Notes: generated by a model from the sequence alone, not told the origin. Shown: positions 31,200-40,672, numbered from the stretch's first letter. The stretch is 64,000 bases of DNA from CAVXFL01 sp963761015 (GCA_963761015.1 CAVXFL010000010.1:19237-83236); one strand, 5' to 3'. Numbers and translations are program-made.

Positions 31200-31222
31200 A
31201 TGGCCGGATTTGATCCGGCCAT
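31200..31222. terminator. perfect hairpin between convergent genes
   Basis: ATGGCCGGA, loop TTTGA, TCCGGCCAT forms a perfect 9-bp stem midway between the barrel gene and lpdA, which converge here. It could terminate from both sides. The text also matches the palindromic GGCCGGA-TTGA-TCCGGCC class that is dispersed between genes in many alphaproteobacteria, and a second partial copy (CCGGATTGCCGGGTC) follows at about 31235. It may therefore be a mobile repeat used as a terminator. Confidence 0.6.
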
Positions 31223-31310
31223 CTCGACGCCGCGCCGGATTGCCGGGTCGCGCCCGATGACGCACTGCGACGATCAGCGGGTATCCGGATCATCAACGAT
31301 GCGCCCCTAC

Positions 31311-32711
31311 TCAGAAATGGATCGCCCGCCCCCAGGCATCGAGCACCGCCTCGTGCATCGTTTCGCTCACCGTCGGGTGCGGGAACACCGAGTTGATCAG
31401 CTCCTTCTCCGTGGTCTCGAGGGTGCGGGCGACGACGTAGCCCTGGATCATCTCGGTGACCTCGGCGCCTACCATGTGCGCCCCCAATAGCTCGCCGGTG
31501 TCCGCGTCGAACACGGTCTTCACCATGCCCTCGGGCTCGCCCATGGCGATCGCCTTGCCGTTGCCGATGAACGGAAAGCGTCCGACCTTCACCTGGCGGC
31601 CTTCCTCCTTCGCCCGCGCCTCCGTCATGCCGACCGAGGCCACCTGCGGGCGGCAATAGGTGCAGCCGGGAATGTTGGTCCAGTCCATCGGATGCACGTC
31701 GTTCAGCCCGGCGATCTTCTCCACGCAGATCACGCCCTCGTGGCTCGCCTTGTGCGCCAGCCAGGGCGGGCCGCAGAGGTCGCCGATGGCGTACACGCCG
31801 GGCTCGCCGGTGCGGCAGTAGTCGTCAATCACCACATGCGTGCGATCGACTTTCACGCCCGTCCCCTCCAGCCCGATATTCTCCACGTTGCCGACGATCC
31901 CGACCGCCGAAATCACCCGATCGACGGTGATCTCCTGCGATTTCCCGTTGGCCTCGATCGTCGCGGTCACCCTGTCGGCGCCGTTCTTGACGGATTTCAC
32001 CATGGCGCTAGTCAGGATCTTCATGCCCTGCTTCTCGAAGGATTTGCGGGCGAACGCGCTGATCTCCTCGTCCTCCACGGGCAGCACGCGGTCGAGCACT
32101 TCCACCACCGTGACCTCGGCCCCCATGTTGCGATAGAAGCTCGCGAATTCGATGCCGATCGCGCCGGAGCCGATGACCAGCAGCGATTTCGGCATCGCGC
32201 TCGGCACCATCGCCTCCTTGTACGCCCAGATCAGTTTTCCATCCGACTCGATTCCCGGAAGCTGCCGCGCCCGGGCCCCCGTGGCGAGAATAATGTGAGG
32301 CGCGGTGAGTGTCGCGACCGGCTTGCCGTCCTTCTCGACGGACAGCGTGTTCTTGCCGGCGAGCTTGCCGTGGCCGTCGAGCACGGTGACCTTGTTCTTG
32401 CGCATGAGATGCGCGACGCCCGAGGAAAGCTGCTTCGCCACCGCGCGCGAGCGCTTCACCACCTTGTCCAGATCGAAGCGGATATTGTCGGCGGAGAAAC
32501 CGAAATCCGGCAAATGGTGCAGCAGGTGGTTGATCTCGGAGCTGCGCAGCAGCGCCTTGGTCGGGATGCAGCCCCAGTTCAGGCAGATGCCGCCCAGATG
32601 CTCGCGCTCCACGATGGCGGTTTTCAGCTTCAACTGCGCCGCGCGAATGGCGGCGACGTAGCCGCCCGGCCCGCCGCCGACCACGATCAGGTCGAATTTT
32701 TCCTCAGCCAT
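31311..32711 (-). CDS. lpdA: dihydrolipoyl dehydrogenase (E3)
   Basis: An intact 466-aa FAD protein that reoxidises the lipoyl groups of the pyruvate dehydrogenase complex and passes electrons to NAD+. The FAD site VVGGGPGGYVAAIRAAQLKL is at the N-terminus, the redox disulfide is in GGICLNWGCIPTKALL, the NAD site is LVIGSGAIGIEFASFY, and the C-terminal active-site His-Glu pair lies in VFPHPTVSETMHEAVLDAWG. It ends the pdh cluster, 15 bp after the GNAT gene. Length and motifs are all normal. Confidence 0.97.
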   Translation of the reverse strand: MAEEKFDLIVVGGGPGGYVAAIRAAQLKLKTAIVEREHLGGICLNWGCIPTKALLRSSEINHLLHHLPDFGFSADNIRFDLDKVVKRSRAVAKQLSSGVAHLMRKNKVTVLDGHGKLAGKNTLSVEKDGKPVATLTAPHIILATGARARQLPGIESDGKLIWAYKEAMVPSAMPKSLLVIGSGAIGIEFASFYRNMGAEVTVVEVLDRVLPVEDEEISAFARKSFEKQGMKILTSAMVKSVKNGADRVTATIEANGKSQEITVDRVISAVGIVGNVENIGLEGTGVKVDRTHVVIDDYCRTGEPGVYAIGDLCGPPWLAHKASHEGVICVEKIAGLNDVHPMDWTNIPGCTYCRPQVASVGMTEARAKEEGRQVKVGRFPFIGNGKAIAMGEPEGMVKTVFDADTGELLGAHMVGAEVTEMIQGYVVARTLETTEKELINSVFPHPTVSETMHEAVLDAWGRAIHF

Positions 32712-32726
32712 GCTGCCTTGTCCTCG

Positions 32727-33212
32727 TCAGGCGGCGAGCGCGACGAGGTCGGGTCCGCTCAGCCGTTGCGAAATCCAGCCCTCGACCGGCTTCGCGCCGA
32801 GTCTCTTGTACAAGCGCAACGCCGGTTCGTTCCAGTCCAGCACTTTCCATTCGACTAGAGCACAGCCCTCCGCGACGGCACGGCAGGCGAGCGCGCGGAG
32901 CAAGTGCCCGGCCACGCCACGGCGGCGAAACGCCGGATCGACGAAGAGGTCTTCGAGATAGAGACACGGACGGCCAGCGTAGGTGCTGAACATATGCAGC
33001 CACACCGCAAGCCCGACAGACCGGCCCGAGGTTTCCGCGAGCAGCGCGTGGAGCCGAACCGGACTGCCGAACAGCGCCGCGCCGATCTGCGCCTCGGTAG
33101 CGACGCAAGCTTCCGTCAAATGCTCGTAAGCGGCGAGATCGCGGATGAAGCGCATGACGACCGGCAGGTCCTCCGCAACGGCGCTCCGCACCACGATCGC
33201 CTCGCCGCTCAT
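32727..33212 (-). CDS. GNAT family N-acetyltransferase
   Basis: An intact 161-aa protein. The acetyl-CoA loop is in LYLEDLFVDPAFRRRGVAGH (R/Q-x-x-G-x-A type motif A) and the C-terminal DWNEPALRLYKRLGAKPVEG is motif B, as in small diamine- or thialysine-acetyltransferase-like GNATs. ATG 33212 overlaps the pdhC stop as ATGA, so it is co-translated with the pyruvate dehydrogenase E2 gene. The substrate is unknown; the link to pyruvate metabolism is positional only. Confidence 0.88.
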   Translation of the reverse strand: MSGEAIVVRSAVAEDLPVVMRFIRDLAAYEHLTEACVATEAQIGAALFGSPVRLHALLAETSGRSVGLAVWLHMFSTYAGRPCLYLEDLFVDPAFRRRGVAGHLLRALACRAVAEGCALVEWKVLDWNEPALRLYKRLGAKPVEGWISQRLSGPDLVALAA

Positions 33213-34574
33213 AGCATCAGGCTCAGCGGGTCCTGGATGATCGCCTTGAACGCCGCGAGCCACTCCGCCCCGAGCGCGCCGTCCACCACCCGGTGATCCA
33301 CCGAAAGCGTGCACGTCATCATGGTGGCGATGGCGAGCGCACCGTTCTTCACTACCGGCCGCTGCTCGCCGGCGCCCACCGCCAAAATCGCGCCCTGCGG
33401 CGGATTGATGACGGCGGCGAATTCGCTGACGCCATACATGCCGAGGTTGGAGATCGAGAAGCCGCCGCCCTGGAATTCCTCCAGCTTCAGCTTGCCGGCC
33501 TTGGCGCGCGCGATCAGATCCTTCGCCTCCTTGCTGATCGCCGCGAGCCCCTTCTGGTCGGCCTTGCGAATGATCGGCGTGATCAGCCCGTCGGGAATCG
33601 CTACCGCCACGCTGATATCGACGTCGCGGTAGAGGACGATGCCGTCCTCGGTATAGCTGGCGTTCACCTTCGGCACGCGGCGCAGCGCGATCGCACACGC
33701 CTTGATGATCAGATCGTTCATCGACAGCTTGAACGCGCCCGGCCCCTCCTTCGCCGATTTCGCGTTCAGATCGGCGCGCAGTTTAAGAAGCGCGTCGATC
33801 TCGACGTTCGCCGAGAGGTAGAAATGCGGGACCTGCTGCTTGGCCTCGGTAAGCCGACGGGCGATCACCTTGCGCATGTTGGTGATCGGCACGAGTTCGT
33901 GCGGCGCCGTAATGGCGGCCGCTCGCGGCGCCAGCGCGGGCTGCATGGCGGGAGCAGCGGCGGCGTCAGACGGCGGCGCGGCGGATGGAGCGGCCGCTTG
34001 TCGCGGCGGGCGGGTACCCTTGGCCGCCGCCTCGATGTCGGCCTTGACGATGCGCCCGTTCGGGCCGCTGCCGCGCAGCATGGAAAGATCGATGCCGGCC
34101 TGCCTGGCCATGCGCCGAGCGAGCGGCGAGGCGAACATCCGCTCCGGCGCGGCCTGACCATTGCCGCCGCGCGGCGCGGTAGCCGGGTTCGGCGCGGCCC
34201 GGCTCCGGCTGGCGCGGTTGCGGCGCGGCGGTGGCCGGTGCGGCCGGTTGCGGCGGGGCTTGGCCGACCTCCCCGGCTTCCTGGCGCGGCGCCTTGGCGG
34301 CGCCCGCGCCGGCCCCGGCGGGAACCGCCTCGCCTTCCTCGACCAGCACGGCGATCGGCTCGTTTACCTTCACGTTCTGCGTGCCGTCGGGGACCAGGAT
34401 CTTGCCCAGCACCCCTTCGTCCACCGCCTCGACTTCCATCGTGGCCTTGTCGGTCTCGATCTCGGCGATCACATCGCCGGCCGCGACCTTCTCGCCTTCC
34501 TTCTTGAGCCAGCGCGCCAGGGTCCCCTCGGTCATGGTCGGGCTGAGCGCTGGCATCAGGATGTTCGTGGCCAT
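33209..34574 (-). CDS. pdhC: pyruvate dehydrogenase E2, dihydrolipoyl acetyltransferase (one frameshift)
   Basis: E2 is the core of the pyruvate dehydrogenase complex and moves acetyl groups from lipoyl to CoA. ATG 34574 opens MATNILMPALSPTMTEGTLA, with the lipoylated Lys in EIETDKATMEVEAVDEG. A Pro/Ala linker follows, in which the frame changes near 34150-34200. Then comes the E1/E3-binding domain ASPLARRMARQAGIDLSML and the catalytic domain with LSVDHRVVDGALGAEWL (DHRxxDG active site). Full length is about 455 residues. The frameshift lies in a repetitive GC-rich linker, so sequencing error is likely for an essential gene. Confidence 0.93.
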
Positions 34575-34586
34575 GTCGCGCTCCCC

Positions 34587-35988
34587 CTAACCGGCGCCCT
34601 GCATCACCTGGCGCACCGCGTCGATCACCCATTCCGGCTGCGGCAAGGCGAGCTTTTCCAGATTGGCGGCATAGGGGAGCGGAACGTCGTGGCCCGCGAC
34701 GCGCGTGGGTGGCGCGTCCAGCCAATCGAAGCACTGCTCGATGATCTGCATGCACACTTCCGCCCCGATGCCGGCATAGGGCCAGCCTTCCTCGACCGTC
34801 ACCAAACGGTTGGTCTTCTTCACGCTCTCGACCACGGTGCCGATATCGAGCGGGCGCAAGGTGCGCAGGTTGACCACCTCCGCCGCGATCCCCTGCTCGG
34901 CCAGCGCCTCGGCCGCCTTCAGGGCGACGCCCACCATGATGCTGAACGCGACGACGGTGACGTGCTCGCCGGCGCGCTCGATCTTGGCGCGGCCGATCGG
35001 CAGGATGAAATCGTCGGCGACCGGGCACTCGAAGCTCTGGCCATAGAGGATTTCGTTCTCCAGGAACACCACCGGATTGGGGTCGCGAATGGCGGCGCGC
35101 AACAGGCCCTTGGCATCCGCCGACGACCACGGCGCGATTACCTTCAGCCCCGGCACATGTGCGTACCAACTTGCGTAGCACTGGCTGTGCTGGGCGGCGA
35201 CGCGCGAGGCGGCGCCGTTCGGGCCGCGAAATACGATCGGGCAGTGCATCTGACCGCCGGACATGTAGCGCGTCTTCGCGGCGGAATTCACGATATGGTC
35301 GATCGCCTGCATGGCGAAGTTGAACGTCATGAACTCGACGATCGGGCGCAGCCCGGCCATCGCGGCGCCGACCCCGAGGCCGGTGAAGCCCGCCTCGGTG
35401 ATCGGTGTGTCGATCACACGGCGCTCGCCGAACTCCTCCAAGAGGCCCTGGCTGATCTTGTAGGCGCCCTGATACTGCGCGACCTCCTCGCCTATCAGGA
35501 AGACATTCTCGTCCGCGCGCATCTCCAGCACCATCGCGTCGCGCAGCGCCTCGCGCACATGGATGGGTTGGGTCGGCCCCCAGTCCTTCTCCGCCGCCGG
35601 GGCGGCCTCGGTCGCGGGGGGGGGCTCGCCCGGCCGTGCCGCGCTCCGCGACGCGCTCGTGGTCCTCGGCCTCGGCGACCGCCTTCGGCTCGGCCGGTGC
35701 CTCGCGGCGCGGCGCGGGCGCCGCTTGCACCGCCGACGCGTCCTCGCCGGCATTGGCCAGCACCGCGATCGGCGTGTTTACCGCGACGCCTTCGGTGCCT
35801 TCGTCCACCAGGATCTTCGCCAGCTTGCCCTCGTCGACCGCCTCCACCTCCATGGTCGCCTTGTCGGTCTCGATCTCCGCGATCACGTCGCCGGCGCGCA
35901 CCTCCTCGCCGACCTTCTTCAGCCAGCGGGCGAGCTTGCCTTCGGTCATGGTCGGGCTGAGCGCCGGCATGAGAATCTGCGTGGACAT
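34587..35988 (-). CDS. pdhB: pyruvate dehydrogenase E1 beta with N-terminal lipoyl domain (frameshift at a G9 run)
   Basis: This encodes the E1 beta subunit that completes the thiamine-diphosphate site. ATG 35988 gives a lipoyl domain (MSTQILMPALSPTMTEGKLA, with Lys in EIETDKATMEVEAVDEGK), an arrangement known in alphaproteobacteria. A Glu/Ala-rich linker then meets a run of nine G (35616-35624) where the frame is lost. Beyond it are IHVREALRDAMVLEMRADEN, FLIGEEVAQYQGAYKISQGL, DTPITEAGFTGLGVGAAMAG and the C-terminal transketolase domain (VVNLRTLRPLDIGTVVES). Full length is about 467 residues. It starts 6 bp after the pdhA stop. Confidence 0.93.
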
Positions 35989-35994
35989 GGTGGA

Positions 35995-37005
35995 TCAGGC
36001 CTCCGCCAGCACGTCCGTCCAGAGCTCCGCGGGATCGGGCTCCGGGCTCGCTTGAGCGAATTGCGCCGCTTCCTGAATGACCTTCTTCACCTCGTCGTCG
36101 ATGCGTTTCAGCTCCGCCTCGTCCGCGCCCATTTCCACGAGCTTGTGGCGTGCCTGCTCGATGCAGTCGTGCTCGGCGCGCACCTTCTGGATTTCTTCCC
36201 GCGTGCGGTACTTGCCGGGATCCGACATCGAGTGGCCGCGATAGCGGTAGGTCATCATTTCGAGCAAATACGGACCAGCGCCGCCGCGGCAATGCGCGAC
36301 CGCCACCTCGCCGGCCGCCTTCACGGCGATCACGTCCATGCCGTCCACCTTGCGGCCGGGAATGTCCCAGGGCGCGCCCTTCTGCGATAGATCCTTGGAC
36401 GCGGTGGCACGATCGACGCTCGTGCCCATGCCGTAGCGATTGTTCTCGATCACGTAGACGACCGGCAGCTTCCAGAGCGCCGCCATGTTGAAGCTTTCAT
36501 AGACCTGGCCCTGATTGGAGGCGCCCTCGCCGAAATAGGTCAGGCACACGTTGTCGCTGCCGCGGTACTTATCGGCTAAGGCGATGCCGGTGCCGATCGG
36601 CACCTGGGCGCCGACGATGCCGTGGCCGCCGAAGAAATTCTTCTCGCGCGAGAACATGTGCATGGACCCGCCCTTGCCGTGCGAGTAGCCGTCGCGCCGC
36701 CCGGTCAGTTCGGCCATGACGCCGCGCGGGTCCATGCCGGTCGCGAGCATGTGGCCGTGGTCGCGATAGGCGGTGATGACCTGGTCGCCCTCGTTGAGGG
36801 TCGCCTGCATCCCGACGACCACGGATTCCTGCCCGATATAGAGATGGCAGAAACCACCGATCAGGCCCATGCCGTAGAGTTGGCCCGCGCGCTCCTCGAA
36901 CCGGCGGATCAGCAGCATGTCGTGGAAGGCCTGGAGCAGCGCCTCCCTGCTCATCGAGGAATCGCGGGGCTTTCCGCGTTTTTTGGCTTCGGCCAGTTGC
37001 GCCAT
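35995..37005 (-). CDS. pdhA: pyruvate dehydrogenase E1 alpha
   Basis: An intact 336-aa thiamine-diphosphate enzyme that decarboxylates pyruvate. Key blocks are FEERAGQLYGMGLIGGFCHL, YRDHGHMLATGMDP, the thiamine-diphosphate motif GEGASNQGQVYESFNMAALW ending at ENN, and the phosphorylation-loop region YRYRGHSMSDPGKYR. The substrate and cofactor residues expected of the family are present. It leads the pdhA-pdhB-pdhC-GNAT-lpdA series, 103 bp after the septum-initiator gene. Confidence 0.96.
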   Translation of the reverse strand: MAQLAEAKKRGKPRDSSMSREALLQAFHDMLLIRRFEERAGQLYGMGLIGGFCHLYIGQESVVVGMQATLNEGDQVITAYRDHGHMLATGMDPRGVMAELTGRRDGYSHGKGGSMHMFSREKNFFGGHGIVGAQVPIGTGIALADKYRGSDNVCLTYFGEGASNQGQVYESFNMAALWKLPVVYVIENNRYGMGTSVDRATASKDLSQKGAPWDIPGRKVDGMDVIAVKAAGEVAVAHCRGGAGPYLLEMMTYRYRGHSMSDPGKYRTREEIQKVRAEHDCIEQARHKLVEMGADEAELKRIDDEVKKVIQEAAQFAQASPEPDPAELWTDVLAEA

Positions 37006-37108
37006 TGGCTCGCTCCCCTCGGTCCTCGGCCTTTGCCCGAGAGGTAGCCGCTCAGCTTGGCGGGGACAAGCGGAGCCCCGGCAACCCGGACGTGCGGCGG
37101 CGCGCCGG

Positions 37109-37438
37109 CTAGAACAGCCGGTCCTTCGGTCCGAAGGGGACGATCACGTCGGCCGGATCGGCGCGGTTCAACATCGCGCGCACCCGCTCGTCGAGCACGT
37201 CGACGTCCAGGTGGCTGGATCTGAGCCCCCGCACCTGCTGTTCCCAGGATCGCACCTCGGCCTCGGTGCGGGCGAGCGTGGCCTTGGCCGTTTGCAGATC
37301 ATGCTGCCGTCGCGCATAGGCCTGCAGCCCGAGATGGCCCTGCGTCGCGCTCCAGGCGAAATACCCCGCCACCAGCAGATAGAGCGTCGGAGCGACCGCG
37401 GCTCTCAGCCGCCGCTTCGTTTCGCGCAGGAGCGACAT
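37109..37438 (-). CDS. FtsB/DivIC-type septum formation initiator protein
   Basis: An intact 109-aa bitopic protein. There is a basic cytoplasmic tail (MSLLRETKRRLRAAVAP), one membrane helix (TLYLLVAGYFAWSAT), then a coiled coil (QAYARRQHDLQTAKATLART) with AEVRSWEQQVRGLRSSHLDV, the FtsB/DivIC hallmark, and a C-terminal VDVLDERVRAML region. It probably acts in the divisome with FtsL and FtsQ. The gene order enolase, septum initiator, pdhA is common in alphaproteobacteria and supports the call. Confidence 0.85.
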   Translation of the reverse strand: MSLLRETKRRLRAAVAPTLYLLVAGYFAWSATQGHLGLQAYARRQHDLQTAKATLARTEAEVRSWEQQVRGLRSSHLDVDVLDERVRAMLNRADPADVIVPFGPKDRLF

Positions 37439-37628
37439 AGGAACGTTCCGTCCTCACCCGATTCTGTTGGGCCGCCCGGATCATGCCGCGCCCGAGGCGC
37501 CGATGCACGGACTAAATCGTGGTGGCCGGGCCGGGAACGGGCGCGGAACCGATCGCGATCGAATCGCTTAATACCAATGGCGGCGCAAACGCGCCGGTCA
37601 CACAGCCTGTCGGACAAGGAGGACAGCT

Positions 37629-37865
37629 ATGCAACTCATCGCCATCACCTTGGCTGCAGCGGGCAGCCTTGCCATGCTCGCGGGCTCGGTTCCCGCGAAT
37701 GCGGCCGTAATCGTGCGCGATCACGTGCGGCACCCCCACCACCTCCGCCACCGTCGTGTCATCGTCGTGCCGCGTCCGCGGCCCTATGTCTATCACCGCG
37801 TGCCGCTGCACCGCCGTCCCGGGGTCCACATCGGGGCGCCGGGCGTCCACGTCACGATCCGCTGA
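37629..37865 (+). CDS. small secreted His/Arg/Pro-rich protein
   Basis: A 78-aa ORF with a strong ribosome-binding site (AAGGAGGACAGCT before ATG 37629). The first 25 residues (MQLIAITLAAAGSLAMLAGS, then VPANA) form a Sec signal peptide with an Ala-x-Ala cut site. The mature 53 residues are very basic, with HHLRHRRVIVVPRPRPYVYH and PLHRRPGVHIGAPGVHV. The His clusters could bind metal. I do not recognise a named family. It has a similar small neighbour at 38054 and is divergent from the septum-initiator gene. Confidence 0.65.
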   Translation: MQLIAITLAAAGSLAMLAGSVPANAAVIVRDHVRHPHHLRHRRVIVVPRPRPYVYHRVPLHRRPGVHIGAPGVHVTIR

Positions 37866-38053
37866 GGGCAGCCGCCGCAATGCCGGGCTCGGCCGCGGCG
37901 CGGTGCCACGGCCGAGGCTGCGCGCGACCGGGATTTGCTTCGGCATGATCGGCAATCGTGGCCGTCGCGCCGCGGAGGCGCCGGAAACCCGCCACGATCG
38001 GCTCGTTTACTCGCCGAGGCGCGAAAATGCGCCGCCCGAGAAGGAGCAAAGTC

Positions 38054-38278
38054 ATGCGTCTCGTTCCGTTCGCCTTGGCCGCGGCCGGCGCCGTCGCGCT
38101 GCTCGCGGCGTCCATTCCCGCGCGCGCCGACTGGGAAGGCCACGAGCACCACGGCCGGCGCCACGGGGAGCATCACGGCGAGCATCATGGCTGGCGGCAC
38201 GGCGAGCATCGCGGCGAGTGGCGCGAGCACGCGCGGCGGGAGTGGCGCGATCACGAGTGGCGCGAACACCACCGCTAG
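38054..38278 (+). CDS. small secreted His-rich protein
   Basis: A 74-aa ORF after AAGGAGCAAAGTC. The signal peptide is MRLVPFALAAAGAVALLAAS, then IPARA; the mature part is nearly all His, Glu, Arg and Trp (WEGHEHHGRRHGEHHGEHHG, WREHARREWRDHEWREHH). Such repeats suggest metal binding or a disordered periplasmic protein. A few bases after its stop another frame reads LPYAYMYCYCGAPYEGY to 38342, which could be its true C-terminus if one base is wrong. It looks like a paralogue of the 37629 gene in layout, not in detail. Confidence 0.6.
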   Translation: MRLVPFALAAAGAVALLAASIPARADWEGHEHHGRRHGEHHGEHHGWRHGEHRGEWREHARREWRDHEWREHHR

Positions 38279-38362
38279 CCGGGCCGCGCTACCCTACGCC
38301 TACATGTACTGCTACTGCGGCGCCCCGTACGAGGGCTACTGAAGCAAGACGGCCGCGACGGC

Positions 38363-39640
38363 TCAGCGCCGCAGGACGGCGCGGCCGGCGTAGCGCGCCG
38401 CGGGGCCGAGTTCGGCCTCGATCCGCATCAACTGATTGTATTTCGCGGTCCGGTCGCTGCGGGCGAGGCTGCCGGTCTTGATCTGGCCGCAGTTCGTCCC
38501 GACCGCGAGATCGGCGATCGTGACGTCCTCGGTCTCGCCGGAGCGGTGGCTGACGATGGCGGCGAACCCGGCGCGTTGCGCGATTTCCATCGTCTCCAAG
38601 GTCTCGCTCAACGTGCCGATCTGGTTCAGCTTCACCAGAATGGCGTTAGCCGCGCCCTCCGCGATGCCGCGGCGCAGCCGCTCAGGGTTGGTGACGAACA
38701 GATCGTCGCCGATCAGTTGGACGCGCCCGCCGAGTTCTGCGGTCAGCAGCTTCCAGCCCTCCCAGTCGTCCTCGGCGCAGCCGTCCTCGATGGTGGCGAT
38801 CGGGTAGCGGTCGGCGAGGTCGCGCAGATACGCGGCCATGCCGGCGGCATCGAACGTCTTGCCCTCACCGGCCAGCACATATTGGCCGTTCCGGTAGAAC
38901 TCGGTCGCGGCGCAATCGAGCGCGAACATGACATCCTCGCCCGGTCGGTAGCCGGCGGCGACGGCGGCGCGCTCGATGAAAGCAAGCGCCTCGTCGGCCG
39001 ATTTCAGGTTCGGCGCGAAGCCGCCTTCGTCGCCGACATTCGTGTTGTGTCCGGCGTCGTGCAGGCCCTTCTTCAGCGCCGCGAATATCTCCGCCCCCAT
39101 GCGCACCGCCTCGGCGACGGAAGGCGCGGCGACGGGCTGGATCATGAACTCCTGGATGTCGATCGGATTGTCGGCGTGCTTGCCACCGTTGACGATGTTC
39201 ATCATCGGCACCGGCAAGGTGCGGGCGAACGCGCCGCCGATATAGCGATAGAGCGGCACGCCGAGCTCGGCCGCCGCGGCCTTCGCGATGGCGAGCGAGA
39301 CGGCAAGGATGGCATTGGCGCCGAGGCGGGATTTGTTCGCCGTGCCGTCCAGGTCGATCAGGATGTCGTCGAGCTTCACCTGCTCGGAGGCCTCCATGCC
39401 GGCGATGGCCTCGAAGATCTCGCCCTCGACATTGGCGCAGGCATTGCGCACGCCCTTGCCGCCGAACCGCGCCTTGTCGCCGTCGCGCAGCTCAACCGCT
39501 TCGTGCGCGCCGGTCGAGGCGCCCGAAGGCACGGCGGCGCGTCCCCTGGCGCCGCTTTCCAGCTCGACCTCGACCTCGATCGTGGGATTGCCGCGGGAGT
39601 CCAGGATTTCCCGCGCGACGATGTCGGCGATGGCGGACAT
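38363..39640 (-). CDS. eno: enolase
   Basis: An intact 425-aa enolase, interconverting 2-phosphoglycerate and phosphoenolpyruvate. ATG 39640 gives MSAIADIVAREILDSRGNPT; SGASTGAHEAVELRDGD is the mobile loop, and Mg2+ ligands sit in MFALDCAATEF, ATIEDGCAEDDWEGW and LIGDDLFVTNPE. The catalytic Lys is in NAILVKLNQIGTLSET and the signature SHRSGETED follows. All residues expected are present. An upstream in-frame ATG at 39745 is rejected because the extra 35 residues are not enolase-like. Confidence 0.97.
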   Translation of the reverse strand: MSAIADIVAREILDSRGNPTIEVEVELESGARGRAAVPSGASTGAHEAVELRDGDKARFGGKGVRNACANVEGEIFEAIAGMEASEQVKLDDILIDLDGTANKSRLGANAILAVSLAIAKAAAAELGVPLYRYIGGAFARTLPVPMMNIVNGGKHADNPIDIQEFMIQPVAAPSVAEAVRMGAEIFAALKKGLHDAGHNTNVGDEGGFAPNLKSADEALAFIERAAVAAGYRPGEDVMFALDCAATEFYRNGQYVLAGEGKTFDAAGMAAYLRDLADRYPIATIEDGCAEDDWEGWKLLTAELGGRVQLIGDDLFVTNPERLRRGIAEGAANAILVKLNQIGTLSETLETMEIAQRAGFAAIVSHRSGETEDVTIADLAVGTNCGQIKTGSLARSDRTAKYNQLMRIEAELGPAARYAGRAVLRR

Positions 39641-39741
39641 ATCGGCCTCCGTTGCGCTGCGCCGCCGCGATAGGCCGGGGGGCGCGGGGAGACAAGGGGC
39701 GGACCGTCCGCCCGACACGGGTCGCCTCCAATGCGGGCGGC

Positions 39742-40671
39742 TCAACTGGTAAACGGGCCGGTCAATTCAGTCCCGCGGTCGCAGGACTCGAACTCGGACT
39801 CGTCCGATGTGACATCCACCTCCACCGTCATGCCGAGGTAATCCGACGGAACGCCGGTCCAGCGCCCGGTCAGCGGAACGGCTTGGCGCGGGTCGCGGGC
39901 GACGGCGACGCGAATGAGGTCTCGGTTGCCGATGATGCCGTTCGTCGGGTCCATTTCCAACCAGCCCGCGCCGGGCACATAGACTTGCATCCAGGCATGA
40001 GTGGCGCCGCCGCCCACGTGCTGTTCCCCGTCGGTGCCGGGATTGTAAAGGTATCCCGAAACGAAACGGGCTGCGAGCCCGAGAGCGCGCGCCGCTTCCA
40101 TCATCAACAGCGCGAAATCCCGGCAACTGCCGCTACCGTTCCGCAGCGTCTCCAGCGGGTCCTGCGTGCCGGACTCGTCGCGGGTTCGGTAGGTGAAATC
40201 CCGCTTGATCGCGAACGTCATCGCGCTCAGCAGTTCGTGCGTGTCGGTGGGGCCCTCCCCGCGCAGGAACTGCCGCGCCCACCGCTCCAGCACGTGATCG
40301 GGATCCGGATATTGCCGCTCGATCGAGCGCAGCAGATCCGGCATTTCCTCGGCGCTGTAGGAGAACGGATAAATCTGCGCATGCTCCTCGATCGCGAAAT
40401 CCAGAGCATTGCGCGGCGTATGATCGAGGCGAATGATGCTCTCGACGCGCAACTCCGTCGTTCGCTCGGCGAAATGCGCGATCGCCACGCAGTTGCCGAA
40501 TACGTCGTGGATCCAGCGAAGGCTCGCGGGCTCCGGGAATATCGCGAGCCTGGTGGCGAGCAGCAGCTGATCGTAACTGTCGCGCGGACGCAGCATCATC
40601 CGATGCTCGCCCAACGCGACCGGCTGCCGATAGCGGTACGTGGTGAGGTGCCGAACGCTGAGGATCGCCAT
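39742..40671 (-). CDS. transglutaminase family protein
   Basis: An intact 309-aa protein with the N-terminal beta domain of bacterial transglutaminase-like proteins (RHLTTYRYRQPVALGEHRMM, LRPRDSYDQ). The papain-like core has the catalytic Cys in GSGSCRDFALLMMEAARALG, the His in ATHAWMQVYVPGAGWLEMDP and the Asp within WLEMDPTNG. It could be a protease or amide-bond enzyme. It starts one base after the alpha-E stop (TAACATG) and belongs with the ATP-grasp gene upstream in a widely conserved trio. Confidence 0.9.
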   Translation of the reverse strand: MAILSVRHLTTYRYRQPVALGEHRMMLRPRDSYDQLLLATRLAIFPEPASLRWIHDVFGNCVAIAHFAERTTELRVESIIRLDHTPRNALDFAIEEHAQIYPFSYSAEEMPDLLRSIERQYPDPDHVLERWARQFLRGEGPTDTHELLSAMTFAIKRDFTYRTRDESGTQDPLETLRNGSGSCRDFALLMMEAARALGLAARFVSGYLYNPGTDGEQHVGGGATHAWMQVYVPGAGWLEMDPTNGIIGNRDLIRVAVARDPRQAVPLTGRWTGVPSDYLGMTVEVDVTSDESEFESCDRGTELTGPFTS

Positions 40672-40672
40672 G

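Noticed and set aside
33865..35620. Apparent 707-residue protein starting with the PdhB lipoyl domain
   Set aside because: After the G9 run it is an Arg-rich out-of-frame reading of pdhB and pdhC; the true continuation is in another frame.
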